Positions 1-8,812 of a DNA stretch of 64,000 nt are shown in pieces. Source of the DNA: Duganella sp. Root1480D1 (GTDB lineage Bacteria; Pseudomonadota; Gammaproteobacteria; Burkholderiales; Burkholderiaceae_D); assembly GCF_001427305.1 (NCBI RefSeq), contig NZ_LMFZ01000047.1:1-64000 (forward strand). Direction: 5' to 3'. The notes under the pieces were generated by a model. It ran no database searches and had not been told where the DNA came from. It saw only the letters and a program-made list of their open reading frames with translations. The position numbers and the translations under genes are program-made. Each line of letters starts with the position of its first letter. The first letter of the stretch is position 1.

Positions 1-213
1 ATATTGCTATCGGAGGTCACTCACTCAAAATACTGACGAATCTCTTTCGAGATTACGTTTAATATATTTTGTGCGAGCGTTATAACGTATATTTTGAGCA
101 TCAGGCCCGAAGGCCTGGGCATATCGTCAAACGCCCACACTTATCGACTGTTGATTTTTAAAGATCGCTGCCTTGTTTGTTCGACGAAGCGTTGTGTTCG
201 TCATCAGCAGAGA
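1..213 (-). other. 16S rRNA leader (rRNA operon runs off the left edge)
   Basis: Read on the minus strand this is the transcribed spacer before a 16S gene that would begin just left of the window. It has a boxA-like stretch (complement of 155-166, GATCTTTAAAAA), a tight UUCG hairpin (102-117, CAGGCC/GGCCTG), a hairpin at 39-54 (AATCTC/GAGATT) and an enclosing 9-bp inverted repeat (24-32 with 90-98). It ends in a stretch resembling the GAGTGAGTGACC usual just before Burkholderiales 16S genes. The rRNA itself is outside, so the call is inference from leader architecture and tandem promoters. Confidence 0.7.
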
Positions 214-219
214 AGCGAG

Positions 220-248
220 ATTATGCGGTACAGCGTGCAACTCGTCAA
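220..248 (-). promoter_or_regulatory. rRNA promoter P2 (sigma-70)
   Basis: On the minus strand there is a -35 TTGACG (243-248), a 17-bp spacer and a -10 CATAAT (220-225). It lies directly before the boxA and leader stem-loops and points into the presumed 16S gene. Confidence 0.65.
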
Positions 249-308
249 CCCCTTCTTTTTTCTCGTTTCGCTTCGCTGATTTGTCAGCGTTGCGTTGCGA
301 GGGACAGA

Positions 309-337
309 ACTATAGCAAAGGGATCGCTGTACCGCAA
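309..337 (-). promoter_or_regulatory. rRNA promoter P1 (sigma-70)
   Basis: On the minus strand TTGCGG (332-337), 17 bp, then TATAGT (309-314), upstream of and in tandem with the second promoter at 220-248. Tandem P1/P2 promoters are typical of rRNA operons. P1 begins only 9 bp beyond the stop of the enoyl-CoA hydratase gene on the same strand, so read-through from that gene would feed the rRNA promoter region. Confidence 0.55.
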
Positions 338-345
338 GGGCTGTT

Positions 346-1122
346 TTACAGTCCCTCGAAATTCGGGGTGCGTTTTTCCAGGAAGGCGTACATGCCTTCG
401 CGCTGTGCGGGGGTGCCGAAGCCCGCATGGAACAGGCGGCGCTCGTAGTTCACACCTTCGCTCAGCGTAGTTTCAAAGGCGCGGTTCACGCAGTCCTTGA
501 TCTGCATGGCAACGGAGACCGGCATCTGGGCGATGCCTTGGGCAATCTCCAGCACAGATTCGATCAGCTTGTCAGCAGGGACCACACGCGATACCAGGCC
601 GATGCGCTCGGCTTCAGCAGCGTCAATCATGCGGGTCGTCAGCAGCATGTCCATGGCTTTCGCCTTGCCGATGGTGCGCGGCAGGCGCTGGGTGCCGCCG
701 GCGCCCGGGGTCACGCCAACCTTGATTTCCGGCTGGCCGAACTTCGCATTATCAGCGGCAACCAGGAAGTCGCACATCATCGCCAGTTCGCAGCCACCGC
801 CCAGCGCGAAGCCAGCCACGGCGCCGATTACCGGTTTGCGTACCTTCAGGATGTGCTCCCAGTTGCGGCCAATATAGTTGTCGCGGTGGGTGTCCTGGTA
901 GGTGTAGTCCTTCATTGCGGCGATGTCGGCGCCGGCGGCAAAGGCTTTCTCACTGCCGGTCAGCACGATCACGTGGATCGCCGGGTCTTTTTCGAACTTG
1001 GCGAAGGCCTCTCCAAGTTCATTCATCATATTGTCGTTTAGGGCATTCAGCGCCTTTGGACGGTTCAAGCGGATCAGTGCCACTTTGTCATGCACTTCTA
1101 CGAGCAGGTCCTGGTATTCCAT
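346..1122 (-). CDS. Enoyl-CoA hydratase (crotonase family)
   Basis: A 258-residue protein of normal crotonase length. It should hydrate trans-2-enoyl-CoA to 3-hydroxyacyl-CoA in fatty-acid or aromatic-acid beta-oxidation in the cytosol. Both catalytic glutamates are visible: E112 in GGGCELAMMCD and E132 in QPEIKVGVTPGAGGTQ, and the oxyanion-hole segment AFAAGADI lies near residues 60-67. The ATG follows a strong site (GGAGGAGAATAA). The gene is transcribed away from uspA. Substrate chain length cannot be read from the sequence; PaaF-like and general short-chain hydratases look alike here. Confidence 0.92.
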   Translation of the reverse strand: MEYQDLLVEVHDKVALIRLNRPKALNALNDNMMNELGEAFAKFEKDPAIHVIVLTGSEKAFAAGADIAAMKDYTYQDTHRDNYIGRNWEHILKVRKPVIGAVAGFALGGGCELAMMCDFLVAADNAKFGQPEIKVGVTPGAGGTQRLPRTIGKAKAMDMLLTTRMIDAAEAERIGLVSRVVPADKLIESVLEIAQGIAQMPVSVAMQIKDCVNRAFETTLSEGVNYERRLFHAGFGTPAQREGMYAFLEKRTPNFEGL

Positions 1123-1238
1123 TTATTCTCCTCCAGTCGGTTAACTATCGGGCAATTGTAGCTGTTGTGATCGAAGCGCGCGCCTATGAATCCGGGGCAG
1201 ACCTACACTGAACCAGGGAATTTGTCAGGAGAACCGCC

Positions 1239-1676
1239 ATGTTCAAATCGATTTTGCTGCCCACCGACGGCTCGCAACTTTCGGAACGGGCAACCCAGAC
1301 CGCGATCGAGTTTGCCAAAATCCACGGCGCGCGCATTACTGCGGTGTCCGTGGTCCAGCCCCTGCCCTTCGTACCATTGGCCGATGCTGTCGTGCTGCCA
1401 AATGCCGGCGTGTTCGACCAGGAAGTGCGACGTAGCGTCCAGGCCGGCCTGGACAAGGTGCTGGCCGCCGCCAGCGCCGCCGGCGTCGAATGCGAGGCGG
1501 TGATGGGCGAGGCGATCAGCCCCTATGAGGTGATCGTCAAGACCGCGGAAGAGCGCCACTGCGACATCATCTTGATGGCGTCCCACGGCCGCACGGGACT
1601 AAATAAACTGTTCCTTGGCAGCGAAACGCAGAAAGTCCTCGCCCACACGCATCTGCCGGTGCTCGTGCTGCGCTAG
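1239..1676 (+). CDS. Universal stress protein, UspA family
   Basis: A 145-residue single Usp domain. The C-terminal ATP-binding loop GRTGLNKLFLGSE fits the G-2x-G-9x-G(S/T) signature, so this is probably an ATP-binding UspFG/MJ0577-type protein. The N-terminal strand (KSILLPTDGS) is typical. AGGAG lies 7 bases before the ATG. The TAG stop overlaps the stop of mltA on the other strand inside one CTAG (1673-1676). Role: cytosolic stress adaptation; no specific partner is indicated. Confidence 0.92.
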   Translation: MFKSILLPTDGSQLSERATQTAIEFAKIHGARITAVSVVQPLPFVPLADAVVLPNAGVFDQEVRRSVQAGLDKVLAAASAAGVECEAVMGEAISPYEVIVKTAEERHCDIILMASHGRTGLNKLFLGSETQKVLAHTHLPVLVLR

Positions 1677-2905
1677 CGCGCCAGCTTAGGCAGCAGCACC
1701 CAGATAGTGCCGCGCTGTTTCATGCGACCGGCAAGATCGGCCGCTTCGGAGCCGAAACCAAAGAACAGGTCGAGGCGAATAGCGCCCTTGATCGCGCCGC
1801 CGGTATCCTGCGCCAGCATCAGTCTTTGCAGCGGCAGTTCATCGTCGCCCGGCAACGTGGTGTTCAGGTAGACCGGCGCCCCCAGCGGCAGCTGGCTGCG
1901 GTCGATCGCGACGGAACGCTGCGGCGTCAACGGCACGTTCAGCGTTCCTTTCGGTCCCACTTTCGGGTCCGGCAGCTTTTCTTCCTTGAAGAAGACGTAG
2001 CTTGGATTGGCGTTGAACAGTTCCTGCTGGCGCGTCGGATGGCCATCGATCCAGGCCTTGATGCCTTGCGCGGTGGCTTGTTCGGTGGTCAGCTCCCCCT
2101 TCTGCACCAGCCATTTGCCGATCGACTGGTAAGGGCGGCCGTTCTGGTCGGCGTAAGCAACACGCACGGTGTCCCCATCCGGCAGTTGCACGCGGCCGGA
2201 ACCCTGTACTTCGAGGAAGAACGCCTCTACCGAGTCATCCACCCATAGCAGCTCATTGCCAGGCAGGCCCGAACGCGTGATTTCCTCACGCGCTGGATAA
2301 GGCACGACGCGCTTGCCTTTCAAGCGGCCGCGCACGCGCTTGTTGGCCAGCTCCGGATAAACAGAGCCGAGGTCGATGATGACCATATCGTCCGGCACTT
2401 TGTACAACGGTGTCTGGTAAGGGCCGCCCTTCCTGCGGGCGCCGCGCAGTAGCGGTTCGTAATATCCGGTAATCAGGCCGCTATTGCTGCCGTCCGGAGC
2501 GACCACCTGGTGCGGCTCGAAGAACGATTCAAAGAACAGGCGGATGGCGGCCTGGCTGTTGCCGTCCACCGTTTTGGCAATGGCGCAAGGCTCTTTCCAA
2601 TCCGCGCCGCCAGCCAGCTTGGAGCAGGACAGCATGAAGGCCGGCCATGCGGCACGCAGGTCGTCACGGTCCCAGCCCGGCAAGTCGGAAAAACGTGCTG
2701 GGATGAACTCGGCCTTGGCAGGCGGGGTCGGCACCGCGGGCGCGGTTGGCTGGGCAGGCGGCTGGGCGGGCGTAGCCGGCACCGTTGGCGTAATTGGCGC
2801 AGGCTGCGCCGGTTTGGTTGGCGGGGGCGGCGGCGTAACGCAGCCGGCAAGCACTAACGCGACGGCGGTGGCGCAAACAGGTAAACTACGGCGTGTCAAA
2901 AACAT
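1673..2905 (-). CDS. mltA: Membrane-bound lytic murein transglycosylase A
   Basis: A 410-residue outer-membrane lipoprotein that would cleave the MurNAc-GlcNAc bond of peptidoglycan, leaving 1,6-anhydroMurNAc. Signal peptide with lipobox LAGC at about residue 22, then a Pro/Ala-rich linker to about residue 62, the MltA domain (ITGYYEPLL, TPLYKVP) and a C-terminal 3D domain with QDTGGAIKGAIRLDLFFG. That segment carries the aspartates expected for catalysis. No strong ribosome site precedes the ATG, which is only 12 bp from the start of the divergent small peptide gene, so its promoter must lie inside that gene. Confidence 0.93.
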   Translation of the reverse strand: MFLTRRSLPVCATAVALVLAGCVTPPPPPTKPAQPAPITPTVPATPAQPPAQPTAPAVPTPPAKAEFIPARFSDLPGWDRDDLRAAWPAFMLSCSKLAGGADWKEPCAIAKTVDGNSQAAIRLFFESFFEPHQVVAPDGSNSGLITGYYEPLLRGARRKGGPYQTPLYKVPDDMVIIDLGSVYPELANKRVRGRLKGKRVVPYPAREEITRSGLPGNELLWVDDSVEAFFLEVQGSGRVQLPDGDTVRVAYADQNGRPYQSIGKWLVQKGELTTEQATAQGIKAWIDGHPTRQQELFNANPSYVFFKEEKLPDPKVGPKGTLNVPLTPQRSVAIDRSQLPLGAPVYLNTTLPGDDELPLQRLMLAQDTGGAIKGAIRLDLFFGFGSEAADLAGRMKQRGTIWVLLPKLAR

Positions 2906-2917
2906 GAGGTGTTGTCT

Positions 2918-3022
2918 ATGATTTATCTGATGCTTGAAGCGCTGGTGGCGCTCTTTCTTTTGGTGTTCATCGTCTGGTGGACGCTGCCATCCAACAAAAA
3001 GAAGAAGGACGGCGACAAGTAA
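2918..3022 (+). CDS. 34-residue single-pass membrane peptide
   Basis: A small ORF that exactly fills the gap between mltA and apaG. It starts ATG with GAGG 8 bases upstream and ends TAA immediately before the apaG stop codon. Residues 2-23 are strongly hydrophobic with a Trp pair at 20-21, followed by a charged tail (KKKKDGDK), so it should be a single-pass inner-membrane peptide with the lysine tail in the cytosol. No family was recognised. Support is the ribosome site, the membrane-peptide composition and the tight fit. Confidence 0.6.
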   Translation: MIYLMLEALVALFLLVFIVWWTLPSNKKKKDGDK

Positions 3023-3397
3023 TTAGTGCAGGGTTCGCGGCAGCGACAGCACGAATTCCGGGATCTTGGTCTCGAACTGGTGGCCATCTTCGGCCACGCA
3101 GAAATATTCGCCATACATGGAGCCCTGCTGCGTGCGCAATTGTGTGCCGCTGGTGTATTCAAACACTTCGCCAGGCGCCAGCAATGGCTGGTGGCCTACC
3201 ACGCCCAGACCGCGCACTTCTTCAATATGGTTGTTCGCATCGGTGATCACCCAGTGACGGGAAATCAGTTGGGCCGGCACGGTGCCGGTGTTCTTGATGG
3301 TGATCGTGTAAGTAAACACGAAATTGGTGCGGTCCGGATTGGACTGTTCCGGCAGGTACTGGGTGCGTACCTCGACCGCAAACTCATACTGGGCCAT
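3023..3397 (-). CDS. apaG: ApaG domain protein
   Basis: A 124-residue ApaG protein, a single fibronectin-like beta sandwich linked in enterobacteria to Co2+ resistance and Mg2+ efflux. Recognisable segments are FVFTYTITIKNTGTVPAQLISRHW, GVVGHQPLLAPGE and YTSGTQL followed by MYGEY (quoted in parts). The start at 3397 (MAQYEF) is chosen over an ATG five codons upstream because AAGGAA sits 6 bases before it. Divergent from rpe, with a shared promoter region at 3425-3470. Confidence 0.9.
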   Translation of the reverse strand: MAQYEFAVEVRTQYLPEQSNPDRTNFVFTYTITIKNTGTVPAQLISRHWVITDANNHIEEVRGLGVVGHQPLLAPGEVFEYTSGTQLRTQQGSMYGEYFCVAEDGHQFETKIPEFVLSLPRTLH

Positions 3398-3424
3398 AAG
3401 GGTTTCCTTCATAACAATTGGGCA

Positions 3425-3470
3425 ATTCTAGTCCAAGCAATCGGACAGTGTCCGCACGGCAGCGTAAAAT
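3425..3470. promoter_or_regulatory. Back-to-back promoters of apaG and rpe sharing a dyad
   Basis: A perfect dyad CGGACA-G-TGTCCG spans 3442-3454. Its left arm is a -35 (CGGACA) 17 bp before TAAAAT (3465-3470), pointing to rpe. Its right arm read on the minus strand is also CGGACA, 18 bp before TAGAAT (3425-3430), pointing to apaG. Each -35 matches four of six consensus bases. Read by eye only. Confidence 0.5.
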
Positions 3471-3499
3471 AACGCATCTTTTTTCACTGCCGACCAGCC

Positions 3500-4165
3500 A
3501 TGACCACTTTCCGTATCGCTCCGAGCATCCTGTCCGCCGACTTCGCCCGCCTGGGTGAAGAGGTTCGCAACGTTGTTGCCGCAGGCGCCGACATCATCCA
3601 CTTCGACGTCATGGACAATCACTACGTACCGAACCTGACCGTCGGCCCGCTGGTATGCCAGGCGATCCGCCCGCATGTACAAGTGCCGATCGACGTGCAT
3701 CTGATGGTCAAGCCGGTCGACCGCATCATCCCTGATTTCGCCAAGGCTGGCGCCAACATCATCACCTTCCACCCGGAAGCGTCCGACCACATCGACCGTT
3801 CGCTGCAACTGATCCGCGACAACGGCTGCAAGGCTGGCCTGGTATTCAACCCGGCCACCCCACTGAGCTACCTGGACCACGTGATGGACAAGATCGACAT
3901 GATCCTGATCATGTCGGTGAACCCAGGCTTCGGTGGCCAGTCGTTCATCCCGCAGGCACTGAAGAAGATCGCCGAGGCGCGCCGCCGCATCGACGAATCC
4001 GGCCGCGACATCATGCTGGAAGTCGACGGCGGCATCAAGATCGACAACATCAAGGCCGCGGCAGAAGCAGGCGCCGATACCTTCGTGGCCGGTTCCGCGA
4101 TCTTCGGCCAGCCCGACTACAAGGCCGTGATCGACGCAATGCGCGTCCAACTGGCTTCGGTGTAA
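3500..4165 (+). CDS. rpe: Ribulose-phosphate 3-epimerase
   Basis: A 221-residue TIM-barrel enzyme interconverting D-ribulose 5-phosphate and D-xylulose 5-phosphate in the pentose phosphate pathway (and the Calvin cycle where present). Metal and catalytic positions are present: H34 and D36 in [15 protein letters not shown]67 in IDVHLMV, the [10 protein letters not shown] phosphate loop and LEVDGGI near the C-terminus. It is 4 bases ahead of gph, an rpe-gph-trp order common in proteobacteria. Confidence 0.97.
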   Translation: MTTFRIAPSILSADFARLGEEVRNVVAAGADIIHFDVMDNHYVPNLTVGPLVCQAIRPHVQVPIDVHLMVKPVDRIIPDFAKAGANIITFHPEASDHIDRSLQLIRDNGCKAGLVFNPATPLSYLDHVMDKIDMILIMSVNPGFGGQSFIPQALKKIAEARRRIDESGRDIMLEVDGGIKIDNIKAAAEAGADTFVAGSAIFGQPDYKAVIDAMRVQLASV

Positions 4166-4169
4166 TCGT

Positions 4170-4856
4170 ATGGCGGCGGTCCTGCGCGGCGTAAGGGCCG
4201 CCATCATTGACCTCGACGGCACCATGCTCGACACGATGCCGGACTTCGAGGTGGCCATCAACCTGATGCGCGAAGAACTGGGCCTGGCACCTATTGGCGT
4301 TGAGCAGATCGAACTGATGGTCGGCAAAGGTTCTGAAAACCTGGTGCGGCGGGTGCTCGCACTGGATTACGGCGAAGAAGGCGTGGAACGCCTGTTCGCG
4401 CAGGCGATGGAAGCTTACCAGCGCCATTACCTGGTCATCAACGGCCGCCACAGCGAGGTATATGCCGACGTGGTGGCGGGCCTGCAGGCGATGAAGGCCA
4501 ATGGCCTGCGCCTGGCCTGCGTCACCAACAAGCCGGTGGCCTTCGCCAAACCGCTGCTCGCACTGAAAGGCCTGGATGGTTATTTCGAAGTGCTGTTCGG
4601 CGGCGATTCCTTCGAAAAGAAGAAGCCGCACCCCATGCCATTGCTGAAGGCCTGCGAGCATTTCGACCTGCCGCCAGCCCAGGTGGTGGCGATTGGCGAC
4701 TCCTCAAACGATGCCGAAGCGGCCCGCGCGGCAGGCTGTCCTGTGCTTACCGTGCCATATGGATATAACCACGGAGTGGGTATACACGAAACAGATTCCG
4801 ATGGTATAGTTGACACGCTTCTTCATGCAGCTGAACTGATTTCAAGCGCAAACTAA
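4170..4856 (+). CDS. gph: Phosphoglycolate phosphatase
   Basis: A 228-residue HAD-superfamily phosphatase removing phosphate from 2-phosphoglycolate. HAD motif I is IDLDGTMLDT with nucleophile D14 and acid/base D16; motif II is ACVTNKP, motif III KKPHP and motif IV AIGDSSNDAEAA. It starts 4 bases after rpe, so the two are probably co-transcribed. The TAA stop is 5 bases before the trp leader peptide, and TTGACA at 4810-4815 inside its 3' end may be the -35 of the trp promoter. Confidence 0.92.
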   Translation: MAAVLRGVRAAIIDLDGTMLDTMPDFEVAINLMREELGLAPIGVEQIELMVGKGSENLVRRVLALDYGEEGVERLFAQAMEAYQRHYLVINGRHSEVYADVVAGLQAMKANGLRLACVTNKPVAFAKPLLALKGLDGYFEVLFGGDSFEKKKPHPMPLLKACEHFDLPPAQVVAIGDSSNDAEAARAAGCPVLTVPYGYNHGVGIHETDSDGIVDTLLHAAELISSAN

Positions 4857-4861
4857 CGCAA

Positions 4862-4939
4862 ATGTTTCTCAACAAAAGACACAATGTAACCCACCGGGGC
4901 TCGATTGAGGCCTGGCTGTGGCGACGCTGGCAATCCTGA
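4862..4939 (+). CDS. trpL: trp operon leader peptide
   Basis: A 25-residue ORF directly after gph with three tryptophan codons among its last eight (codons 18, 20 and 23, at 4913, 4919 and 4928), then TGA. Fifteen bases after the stop the first arm of a terminator hairpin begins, and trpE follows 97 bases after the stop. That is the layout of ribosome-mediated attenuation: scarce Trp-tRNA stalls the ribosome on the Trp codons and prevents the terminator. No clear Shine-Dalgarno site precedes the ATG, the weak point of the call. TTGACA at 4810-4815 has only a poor -10 partner. Confidence 0.8.
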   Translation: MFLNKRHNVTHRGSIEAWLWRRWQS

Positions 4940-4953
4940 CCTAGTCCTGATTG

Positions 4954-4990
4954 CTGTCGGCGCACGCGCATGTGTTCCGACAGGTTTTTT
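4954..4990 (+). terminator. trp attenuator terminator
   Basis: CTGTCGG (4954-4960) pairs with CCGACAG (4977-4983), followed by G and six Ts (4985-4990). It lies between trpL and trpE and has the form of a 3:4 attenuator hairpin. The competing antiterminator would use sequence at about 4931-4953 that was not resolved by eye. Confidence 0.75.
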
Positions 4991-5036
4991 GTAACCTGCC
5001 GCCCCCACCTTACCCTGCGGCGGAACGGAGAGACAC

Positions 5037-6533
5037 ATGACCGAACTCGAATTCAAATCCCTGGCCGCGGAAGGCTATAACCGCATCCCTCTGATCGCGG
5101 AAGCTTTCGCCGACCTGGAAACCCCACTCACCCTGTACATCAAGCTGGCCCAGACCCAGAACTACGGCAAGAACACTTTCCTGCTGGAGTCGGTGGTGGG
5201 CGGCGAGCGCTTCGGCCGCTACTCCTTCATTGGCCTGCCGGCCAACACCATCCTACGCAGCACCGGCAAGCTGACCGAAATCGTCCGGAATGGCCAGGTA
5301 ATCGAAACGCACGAAGGCAATCCCCTCGAATTCATCGAGCAGTACCAGGCGCGCTTCAAAGTCGCCGTGCGTCCCGGCATGCCCCGTTTCTGCGGCGGCC
5401 TGGCCGGCTACTTCGGCTACGACACCGTTCGTCATATTGAAAAGACGCTGGCCAGGACGCAGCCGAAGGACGACCTGGGCCTGCCCGAAATCCAGTTGAT
5501 GGTGACCGAGGAACTGGCCGTCATCGACAACCTGTCCGGCAAGTTGTACCTGATCGTCTACGCTGACCCGCAACAGCCCGAAGCCTTCTCCAAAGCCCGC
5601 CAGCGCCTGAAAGACCTGCGCGCGCTGCTGCGCCGTGGCGTCGATGCGCCGGTGACGACGCCTTCGGTGCGCACCGAAACCATCCGTGACTTCGCCAAAG
5701 AGGATTACCTGAAGGCGGTCGGCAAAGCACATGAATACATCCTGGCCGGCGACCTGATGCAGGTGCAGATCGGCCAGCGTATCCGCAAGCCTTACGTGGA
5801 TTCGCCGCTCACGCTGTACCGCTCCCTGCGTTCGCTGAATCCTTCGCCGTACATGTACTTCTACAATTTCGGCGACATGCAGATCGTCGGTGCGTCGCCG
5901 GAAATCCTGGTGCGCAACGAGACCCTGCCGGACGGCGAGAAGAAAGTGACGCTGCGCCCGATCGCCGGCACCCGCCCGCGCGGCAATACGCCGGAACGCG
6001 ATGCCGCACTGGCGGAAGAACTGCTGAACGATCCGAAGGAAGTAGCGGAACACGTGATGCTGATCGACCTGGCGCGCAATGACCTGGGCCGCATCTCCGA
6101 AATCGGCAGCGTGAAGCTGACCGACAAGATGGTGATCGAGAAGTACTCGCACGTGCAGCACATCGTCTCCAACGTGGAGGGCAAGCTGAAGAAAGGCATG
6201 TCCAACCTGGACGTGCTGCGCGCGACCTTCCCTGCCGGCACCCTGACCGGCGCGCCGAAAGTACGCGCGATGGAAATCATCGACGAACTGGAAATCTGCA
6301 AGCGCGGCATCTACGGCGGCGCCTGCGGCTACCTGTCGTTCGGCGGCGAAATGGACGTGGCGATTGCGATCCGCACCGGCGTGATCAAGAACGGCATGCT
6401 GTACGTGCAGGCGGCCGCCGGCATCGTCGCCGACTCGATACCGGAAATGGAATGGCAGGAAACTGAAAACAAGGCGCGCGCCGTGCTGCGCGCAGCCGAG
6501 CAAGTGCAAGATGGCCTGGATGGGGAGTTCTGA
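5037..6533 (+). CDS. trpE: Anthranilate synthase component I
   Basis: A 498-residue chorismate-using subunit that with TrpG makes anthranilate, the first committed step of tryptophan synthesis. The N-terminal feedback domain has the LLES motif ([15 protein letters not shown]). The C-terminal chorismate-binding domain has [26 protein letters not shown] and [26 protein letters not shown] precedes the ATG. The stop TGA is one base before the trpG start, so translation is coupled. Confidence 0.97.
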   Translation: MTELEFKSLAAEGYNRIPLIAEAFADLETPLTLYIKLAQTQNYGKNTFLLESVVGGERFGRYSFIGLPANTILRSTGKLTEIVRNGQVIETHEGNPLEFIEQYQARFKVAVRPGMPRFCGGLAGYFGYDTVRHIEKTLARTQPKDDLGLPEIQLMVTEELAVIDNLSGKLYLIVYADPQQPEAFSKARQRLKDLRALLRRGVDAPVTTPSVRTETIRDFAKEDYLKAVGKAHEYILAGDLMQVQIGQRIRKPYVDSPLTLYRSLRSLNPSPYMYFYNFGDMQIVGASPEILVRNETLPDGEKKVTLRPIAGTRPRGNTPERDAALAEELLNDPKEVAEHVMLIDLARNDLGRISEIGSVKLTDKMVIEKYSHVQHIVSNVEGKLKKGMSNLDVLRATFPAGTLTGAPKVRAMEIIDELEICKRGIYGGACGYLSFGGEMDVAIAIRTGVIKNGMLYVQAAAGIVADSIPEMEWQETENKARAVLRAAEQVQDGLDGEF

Positions 6534-6534
6534 A

Positions 6535-7101
6535 ATGCTGCTGATGATCGACAACTACGACTCCTTCACCTACAACATCGTGCAGTATTTCGGTGAGCTG
6601 GGCGAAGAAGTGCGCGTGCACCGCAACGACGAAATCACTATCGCCGAAATCGAAGCATTGAATCCTGACCGCATCTGCATTTCGCCGGGTCCAAAAGATC
6701 CGTCGCAGGCGGGCATCTCGCTGGAAGTGCTGAAGCATTTCGCCGGCAAGAAACCAATCCTGGGCGTTTGCCTGGGGCACCAGGCCATCGGCGAAGCCTT
6801 TGGCGGCAAAGTTATCCGAGCCAAGCAAGTCATGCATGGCAAAACTTCTCTTATCGCGCATACGGGTGTGGGCGTGTTCCAGGGCTTATCCAGCCCGTTC
6901 ACGGTAATCCGCTACCACTCTTTGGCAATCGAGCGATCCTCGCTGCCTTCCTGCCTGGAAGTCACAGCCTGGACCGACGACGGCGAAATCATGGGCGTGC
7001 GGCACAAGGAGTATGACGTCGAGGGTGTGCAATTCCACCCCGAGTCCATCCTGTCCGAGCACGGCCACGCCCTGCTGAAGAATTTCCTCGACCGCAAATA
7101 A
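6535..7101 (+). CDS. trpG: Anthranilate synthase component II (glutamine amidotransferase)
   Basis: A 188-residue class I glutamine amidotransferase supplying ammonia to TrpE. Nucleophile C79 lies in [11 protein letters not shown] and the His/Glu pair in FHPESIL. The start [10 protein letters not shown] at 6535 is preferred over an in-frame ATG at 6511 or earlier because GGGGAG lies 7 bases before it and the upstream ATG is inside trpE. In some bacteria the same subunit also serves aminodeoxychorismate synthase; that cannot be judged here. Confidence 0.95.
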   Translation: MLLMIDNYDSFTYNIVQYFGELGEEVRVHRNDEITIAEIEALNPDRICISPGPKDPSQAGISLEVLKHFAGKKPILGVCLGHQAIGEAFGGKVIRAKQVMHGKTSLIAHTGVGVFQGLSSPFTVIRYHSLAIERSSLPSCLEVTAWTDDGEIMGVRHKEYDVEGVQFHPESILSEHGHALLKNFLDRK

Positions 7102-7115
7102 GAGAAGGAAGCATC

Positions 7116-8153
7116 ATGGCAATTACGCATCAAGAAGCACTGGTTCGCTGCATCGAACACCGTGAGATTTTCCACGACGAGATGCTGCACCTGTTCCGCC
7201 AGATAATGTCCGGCGAAATGTCGCCGGTAATGATGGCGGCCCTGACCATGGGCCTGCGCGTCAAGAAGGAAACCATCGGCGAGATCACCGCTGCGGCGCA
7301 GGTCATGCGCGAATTCTCGACCAAGGTACCGATGGCCGATACCACCAACCTGGTGGATATCGTCGGCACCGGCGGCGATGGCGCCCACACTTTCAATATT
7401 TCTTCCGCTTCGATGTTTGTCGCCGCAGCCGCCGGTGCGCGCGTGGCCAAGCATGGCGGGCGTTCCGTGTCTTCTTCTTCGGGCAGCGCGGACCTGATCG
7501 AATCCCTGGGCGCAAACATCAACCTGAAGCCAGAGCAGATCGCGCAGTCGATCGCGCAGACCGGCATCGGCTTCATGTTCGCTCCCAACCACCACGCGGC
7601 GATGAAGCATGTGGCGCCGGTGCGGCGAGAGCTGGGCGTGCGTTCGATCTTCAACATCCTTGGCCCGCTGACCAATCCTGCCGGCGCGCCGAATATCCTG
7701 ATGGGCGTGTTCCACCCGGACCTGGTGGGTATCCAGGTGCGCGTGCTGCAGCGCCTGGGTGCGCAGCATGCCGTTGTGGTGTACGGCCGCGACAATATGG
7801 ATGAAGTGTCGCTCGGTGCCGGCACCATGGTGGGTGAACTGGTCAACGGCGAAATCCGCGAGTACGAGATCCACCCTGAAGATTTCGGCCTGGCGATGAT
7901 CGCGTCGCGCAACCTCAAGGTGGCGGATGCGGTGGAATCCAAAGCGCGTGTGATGGAGGCGCTGCGCGGCGAGCCGGGGCCTGCTTCGGATATCGTGGCG
8001 CTGAATGCCGGTACCGCGCTGTACGCGGCAGGCATTGCATCCTCGATCGAGGATGGCCTGGCGCGCGCTCGCAAAGCGGTATCCTCCGGCGCGGCAGTCG
8101 CCAAGCTGGAGCAATTCGTGCGCGTTACGCAGGAACTCGGCCGGGAGGGCTAA
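7116..8153 (+). CDS. trpD: Anthranilate phosphoribosyltransferase
   Basis: A 345-residue enzyme transferring the phosphoribosyl group of PRPP to anthranilate. Conserved segments are [29 protein letters not shown] and [21 protein letters not shown] lies before the ATG, 14 bases after trpG. The LysE-type gene follows after 3 bases. Confidence 0.97.
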   Translation: MAITHQEALVRCIEHREIFHDEMLHLFRQIMSGEMSPVMMAALTMGLRVKKETIGEITAAAQVMREFSTKVPMADTTNLVDIVGTGGDGAHTFNISSASMFVAAAAGARVAKHGGRSVSSSSGSADLIESLGANINLKPEQIAQSIAQTGIGFMFAPNHHAAMKHVAPVRRELGVRSIFNILGPLTNPAGAPNILMGVFHPDLVGIQVRVLQRLGAQHAVVVYGRDNMDEVSLGAGTMVGELVNGEIREYEIHPEDFGLAMIASRNLKVADAVESKARVMEALRGEPGPASDIVALNAGTALYAAGIASSIEDGLARARKAVSSGAAVAKLEQFVRVTQELGREG

Positions 8154-8156
8154 GCG

Positions 8157-8804
8157 ATGTTCGGCATCCATGACCTGACGCTGTTTGTGATCTCCGGTCT
8201 GCTGCTGAACATCATGCCGGGACCGGATTCATTGCTGATCATGGCGCGCAGCGCTACCCAGGGCTGGCGCGCGGGTTGCGCGGCGGCGCTGGGGATTGGC
8301 GCCGGCACCATGGTGCATATCGGCGCGGCGGCTCTTGGACTGTCGGCAGTGCTGGCGACCTCGGCGACCGCTTTCACCGTTGTCAAATGGGTGGGTGCGG
8401 CCTACATCGTGTGGTGTGGCATCGGGATGCTTCGGACGCGGCTTAAGGCCAGTGAAACCGGCAAACCGGTGTCCGAGCCATTGGGTCAGGCACTGCCCTA
8501 CCGCAAAATCTTTGCCCAGGGATTTTTGACCAACGTGTTGAACCCGAAAGTCGCGCTGTTTTTCCTGGCCTTCGTGCCGCAGTTCATCGACGCCGATGCG
8601 CTCAACAAGCCGCTGGCCTTCCTGGTCCTTGGTTCTATTTTCAATTTCAACGGCATGCTGTGGTGTAACGGCCTTGCCATCTTCACCGCCTTTGCGAGCG
8701 CGAGGCTGAAGGTCAAACCGCTGGTGGCGCTATGGCTGAACCGCGTGACCGGCAGCCTGTTCATCGCGCTCGGCGCACGCCTGGCCCTGGCCGAACAACA
8801 CTGA
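8157..8804 (+). CDS. LysE/RhtB-family exporter within the trp operon
   Basis: A 215-residue inner-membrane protein with about six hydrophobic segments and the LysE signature [19 protein letters not shown] near residues 16-34. The family exports amino acids such as lysine, threonine and homoserine. It is 3 bases after trpD and 8 bases before trpC on the same strand, so it must be co-transcribed. Placement inside an attenuated trp operon suggests, by inference, export of tryptophan or a pathway-related compound. Substrate cannot be read from the sequence. Confidence 0.88.
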   Translation: MFGIHDLTLFVISGLLLNIMPGPDSLLIMARSATQGWRAGCAAALGIGAGTMVHIGAAALGLSAVLATSATAFTVVKWVGAAYIVWCGIGMLRTRLKASETGKPVSEPLGQALPYRKIFAQGFLTNVLNPKVALFFLAFVPQFIDADALNKPLAFLVLGSIFNFNGMLWCNGLAIFTAFASARLKVKPLVALWLNRVTGSLFIALGARLALAEQH

Positions 8805-8812
8805 AAATCATC

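Noticed and set aside
4810-4838. Firm sigma-70 promoter for trp
   Set aside because: TTGACA is perfect but no acceptable -10 lies 16-18 bases downstream; left as a possibility only.
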